Assembly (NCBI GenBank): GCA_050013915.1
Contig: JBEKEI010000117.1
Span: forward strand, 1 to 16,091
Length of the DNA stretch: 16,091 nucleotides
Direction of reading: 5' to 3'
Origin: Roseiarcus sp050013915
Lineage (GTDB): Bacteria > Pseudomonadota > Alphaproteobacteria > Rhizobiales > Beijerinckiaceae
Every line of letters begins with the position of its first letter. The first letter of the stretch is position 1. Shown here in pieces: positions 14,368-16,091 of the stretch. A model generated the notes under the pieces. That model was given only the letters and a program-made list of their open reading frames with translations, did no database searches and had not been told where the DNA came from. The position numbers were made by a program, and so were the translations under genes.

Positions 14368-14442
14368 TGGTGGGCACGACAGGGATTGAACCTGTGACCC
14401 CTCCCATGTCAAGGGAGTGCTCTCCCGCTGAGCTACGCGCCC
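14368..14442 (-). tRNA. tRNA-Val (anticodon GAC)
   Basis: The 75-base gene with encoded CCA forms a complete cloverleaf. The acceptor stem GGGCGCG pairs with CGTGCCC (one G-U pair). The D arm is GCTC/GAGC. The anticodon stem CTCCC/GGGAG has loop TTGACAT, so the anticodon GAC is complementary to 14408-14410. The T arm is ACAGG/CCTGT with loop TTCAATC, and the discriminator base is A. It reads GUC/GUU valine codons. Confidence 0.97.
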
Positions 14443-14489
14443 CATCCTGGCGGGGGAGCCGGCAGGCGCCGCCGCAGAAGGTCGGCGGG

Positions 14490-14517
14490 GTATAGCGATT
14501 CGAGGCGGCGCGCGCAA
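14490..14517 (-). promoter_or_regulatory. Candidate promoter of tRNA-Val
   Basis: On the minus strand TTGCGC (complement of 14512-14517) is followed after 16 bases by CTATAC (complement of 14490-14495), 47 bases before the tRNA 5' end. The -10 is identical to that proposed for tRNA-Ala. A GATTC methylation-type site (14497-14501) lies in the spacer. Confidence 0.45.
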
Positions 14518-14618
14518 TGCTGAATCCCCGCGCTGGCGAATCCACGCGTCGATTGACTTGGGCCCCGCGACATGTTTTTCAGGCTTGCGCTGCCGATCGG
14601 CGCATGCTCGGGCGAACC

Positions 14619-14732
14619 ATGACGACGACCCCGTCCAAACCGCTGACCGAAACCCGGCCCGCCGCCGGCAGGGACAGCGCGACGCGTTAGTCCCCCTCGC
14701 TCCGGTTCCTCCCCCGGTCGGGGTTTCGAGGG
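14619..14732 (+). promoter_or_regulatory. Attenuator-like leader of asd: Thr-rich mini-ORF plus alternative hairpins
   Basis: A mini-ORF at 14619-14690 (ATG to TAG) would encode 23 residues, six of them Thr, starting MTTTPSKPLTET. Four bases after its stop, CCCTCG (14694-14699) can pair with CGAGGG (14727-14732) around an inner CCCCG/CGGGG stem. Alternatively CGAAACCC inside the mini-ORF (14648-14655) pairs perfectly with GGGTTTCG (14721-14728). The two folds share bases and exclude each other. Threonine is an end product of the pathway that asd serves. Weak points are the lack of a clear ribosome site for the mini-ORF and the lack of a T-run after the hairpin. Confidence 0.25.
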
Positions 14733-14778
14733 ACGGGCGAAGCGGAGGGACCATCGGCCAACACGAGGAATTCAGGAC

Positions 14779-15816
14779 ATGGCGGGTTTCAAGATCGCAA
14801 TCGTCGGCGCGACGGGCAACGTCGGCCGCGAAATGCTCGACATTCTGGCGGAGCGCCAGTTCCCCGTCGGCGAGGTGGTCGCGCTCGCCTCGTCGCGCTC
14901 GCTCGGCCGCGAGGTCTCGTTCGGCGACCGCACGCTGAAGTGCAAGAGCCTGGAGCACTACGACTTCGCCGACACCGACATCTGCCTGATGTCGGCGGGC
15001 GGCGCGGTGTCGAAGGAATGGTCGCCCAGGATCGGCGCCAAGGGCTGCGTCGTCATCGACAATTCCTCCGCCTGGCGCATGGATCCGGACGTGCCCCTCG
15101 TCGTGCCCGAAGTGAACGCCGATGCAGCGAAGGGCTTCTCGAAGAAATACATCATCGCCAATCCCAATTGCTCGACCGCCCAGCTCGTCGTCGCGCTCAA
15201 GCCGCTGCACGACAAGGCGGTGATCAAGCGCGTGGTCGTGGCGACCTATCAATCGGTGTCCGGCGCGGGCAAGGAGGCGATGGACGAACTGTTCGCGCAG
15301 ACGCGCGCGGTCTTTGTGTCCGATCCCGTCGAGACCAGGAAATTCCCCAAGCGGATCGCGTTCAACGTCATCCCCGAGATCGACCTGTTCATGGAGGACG
15401 GCTTCACCAAAGAGGAATGGAAGATGGTCGTCGAGACCAAGAAAATCCTCGACCCCAAGATCAAGCTGGTCGCCACCTGCGTGCGCGTGCCGGTCTTCAT
15501 CGGCCATTCCGAAGCGGTGAACATCGAGTTCGAGAATCCGATCAGCGCCGACGAAGCGCGCGACATCCTGCGCGAGGCGCCCGGCTGTCTCGTCATCGAC
15601 CGGCGCGAGCGCGGCGGCTATGTCACGCCGCACGAGGCGGCGGGCGAGGACGCGACCTACATCTCGCGCATCCGCGAGGACCCGACCGTCGACAACGGCC
15701 TCGTGCTGTGGATCGTCTCGGACAATCTGCGCAAGGGCGCCGCGCTCAACGCGATCCAGATCGCCGAGGTGATCGTCAATCGCGGCTGGCTGAAGGCCAA
15801 GCAGCACGCGGCGTGA
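14779..15816 (+). CDS. asd: Aspartate-semialdehyde dehydrogenase
   Basis: Asd reduces aspartyl-4-phosphate to aspartate-4-semialdehyde with NADPH. This is the branch-point step for lysine, diaminopimelate, methionine and threonine, and is therefore needed for cell-wall synthesis. The 345-residue protein has the NADP motif GATGNVGREM (10-19), NSSAWRM (95-101), the catalytic Cys131 in ANPNCST, YQSVSGAGKEAMDE (157-170) and the catalytic His243 in GHSEAVN. The length and the KEEWKMVVETKKIL segment are typical of the bacterial single-domain enzyme. The ATG is preceded by GAGGAA eight bases upstream. It is monocistronic as far as visible; the long leader may carry regulation. Confidence 0.97.
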   Translation: MAGFKIAIVGATGNVGREMLDILAERQFPVGEVVALASSRSLGREVSFGDRTLKCKSLEHYDFADTDICLMSAGGAVSKEWSPRIGAKGCVVIDNSSAWRMDPDVPLVVPEVNADAAKGFSKKYIIANPNCSTAQLVVALKPLHDKAVIKRVVVATYQSVSGAGKEAMDELFAQTRAVFVSDPVETRKFPKRIAFNVIPEIDLFMEDGFTKEEWKMVVETKKILDPKIKLVATCVRVPVFIGHSEAVNIEFENPISADEARDILREAPGCLVIDRRERGGYVTPHEAAGEDATYISRIREDPTVDNGLVLWIVSDNLRKGAALNAIQIAEVIVNRGWLKAKQHAA

Positions 15817-16091
15817 GCGATGGCGCGCGGCCTGCCGGTCGAGTCCGGGGGCGCCGCGCTGCTCGCGATCGACATGCAGGACCATTCGCGTCTTCGAATC
15901 GACCGATGCCAGGGAGCTCGTCAGACATTCCCGCCCGTGGCGGCTCCCAAAGGGAGAAGGGTCCCGAATTTCCAGCAGCGGTCCGCCGTCGTCGCCGGAG
16001 CGCCGTTCCGCCCGTCGCCGCAATCGGCCCGCCATCCCCTGGCGTCGCCCGGGTTCGAGGACGGCGAGCGCTTCTCGGATTTTGGTTTTTG
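15817..16091 (+). other. Right-edge stretch with a doubtful open frame
   Basis: An ATG at 15820, three bases after the asd stop, opens a frame that has no stop before the window end (90 codons). Its first residues include GGAALLAIDMQD, which recalls the start of isochorismatase-like hydrolases (ALLVIDMQ). The following residues are Arg/Pro-rich and show no family pattern, and there is no clear ribosome site. It may be a decayed gene start or chance. A small hairpin, CTCCC, AAA, GGGAG, lies at 15944-15956. I see nothing else that can be named. Confidence 0.3.

Larger units (their letters stand above)
14443..14778. other. Intergenic control region between tRNA-Val and asd
   Basis: This 336-base gap holds no long gene. 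It contains the tRNA-Val promoter candidate (minus strand), three GANTC sites at 14497-14501, 14522-14526 and 14538-14542, and a TTGACT hexamer at 14553-14558 that could be an asd -35, though no good -10 follows at the right distance. It also holds a 23-codon threonine-rich mini-ORF and paired hairpin segments described separately. The asd ribosome site GAGGAA is at 14765-14770. Confidence 0.6.

Noticed and set aside
14260..16035. A 591-codon minus-strand frame across asd and tRNA-Val
   Set aside because: It crosses a tRNA and is antisense to asd, whose catalytic residues are intact. No domain is visible in the shadow.

Overview
The window is GC-rich chromosomal DNA from an alphaproteobacterium, most likely of the order Hyphomicrobiales (Rhizobiales). 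The evidence is a class II EPSP synthase (aroA) divergent from a small acidic zinc-ribbon protein of the TIGR02300 type, cmk directly behind aroA, a very long PodJ-like Sel1 protein, alphaproteobacterial-style tRNAs and promoter-like elements with a CTATAC -10. I cannot name the genus from sequence alone. No transposase, integrase, CRISPR array, phage gene or secretion cluster is visible. This looks like a core chromosomal stretch and not an island.

Layout: (1) 1-1686, the 3' part of a hybrid sensor histidine kinase (PAS end, HisKA, HATPase, receiver, HPt-like tail), cut by the left edge. (2) 2045-2581, a GNAT acetyltransferase, overlapping tail to tail with (3) 2556-4475 (minus), a CpdB-type 2',3'-cyclic phosphodiesterase/3'-nucleotidase with no visible signal peptide. 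(4) 4622-8995 (minus), a 1457-residue PodJ-like polarity protein: conserved N-terminal module, coiled-coil region with four internal repeats, one membrane segment and C-terminal Sel1 repeats. (5) 9130-9765 cmk and 9846-11192 aroA (both minus), probably one unit. (6) 11369-11737, the TIGR02300-type acidic protein, divergent from aroA, followed by tRNA-Ala(GGC). (7) 12225-13055, a class II sirtuin, convergent with (8) 13106-14260 (minus), an iron-containing alcohol dehydrogenase. (9) tRNA-Val(GAC) on the minus strand. (10) 14779-15816, asd, after a roughly 330-base leader that holds a threonine-rich mini-ORF and two mutually exclusive hairpins. (11) A right-edge stretch with one open frame of doubtful coding value.

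Functionally the genes are mostly housekeeping: aromatic amino acid synthesis (aroA), CMP recycling (cmk), the aspartate-family pathway (asd), translation (two tRNAs), nucleotide salvage (cpdB), signalling (hybrid kinase), polarity or envelope organisation (PodJ-like) and NAD-linked chemistry (sirtuin, Fe-ADH). I see no clear undescribed multi-gene system. The items most worth a second look are the attenuator-like asd leader, the repeat array of the PodJ-like protein, the class II EPSP synthase carrying a glycine at its glyphosate-determining position, the unusual HPt motif of the kinase, and a cluster of GANTC methylation sites over the tRNA-Val/asd control region.
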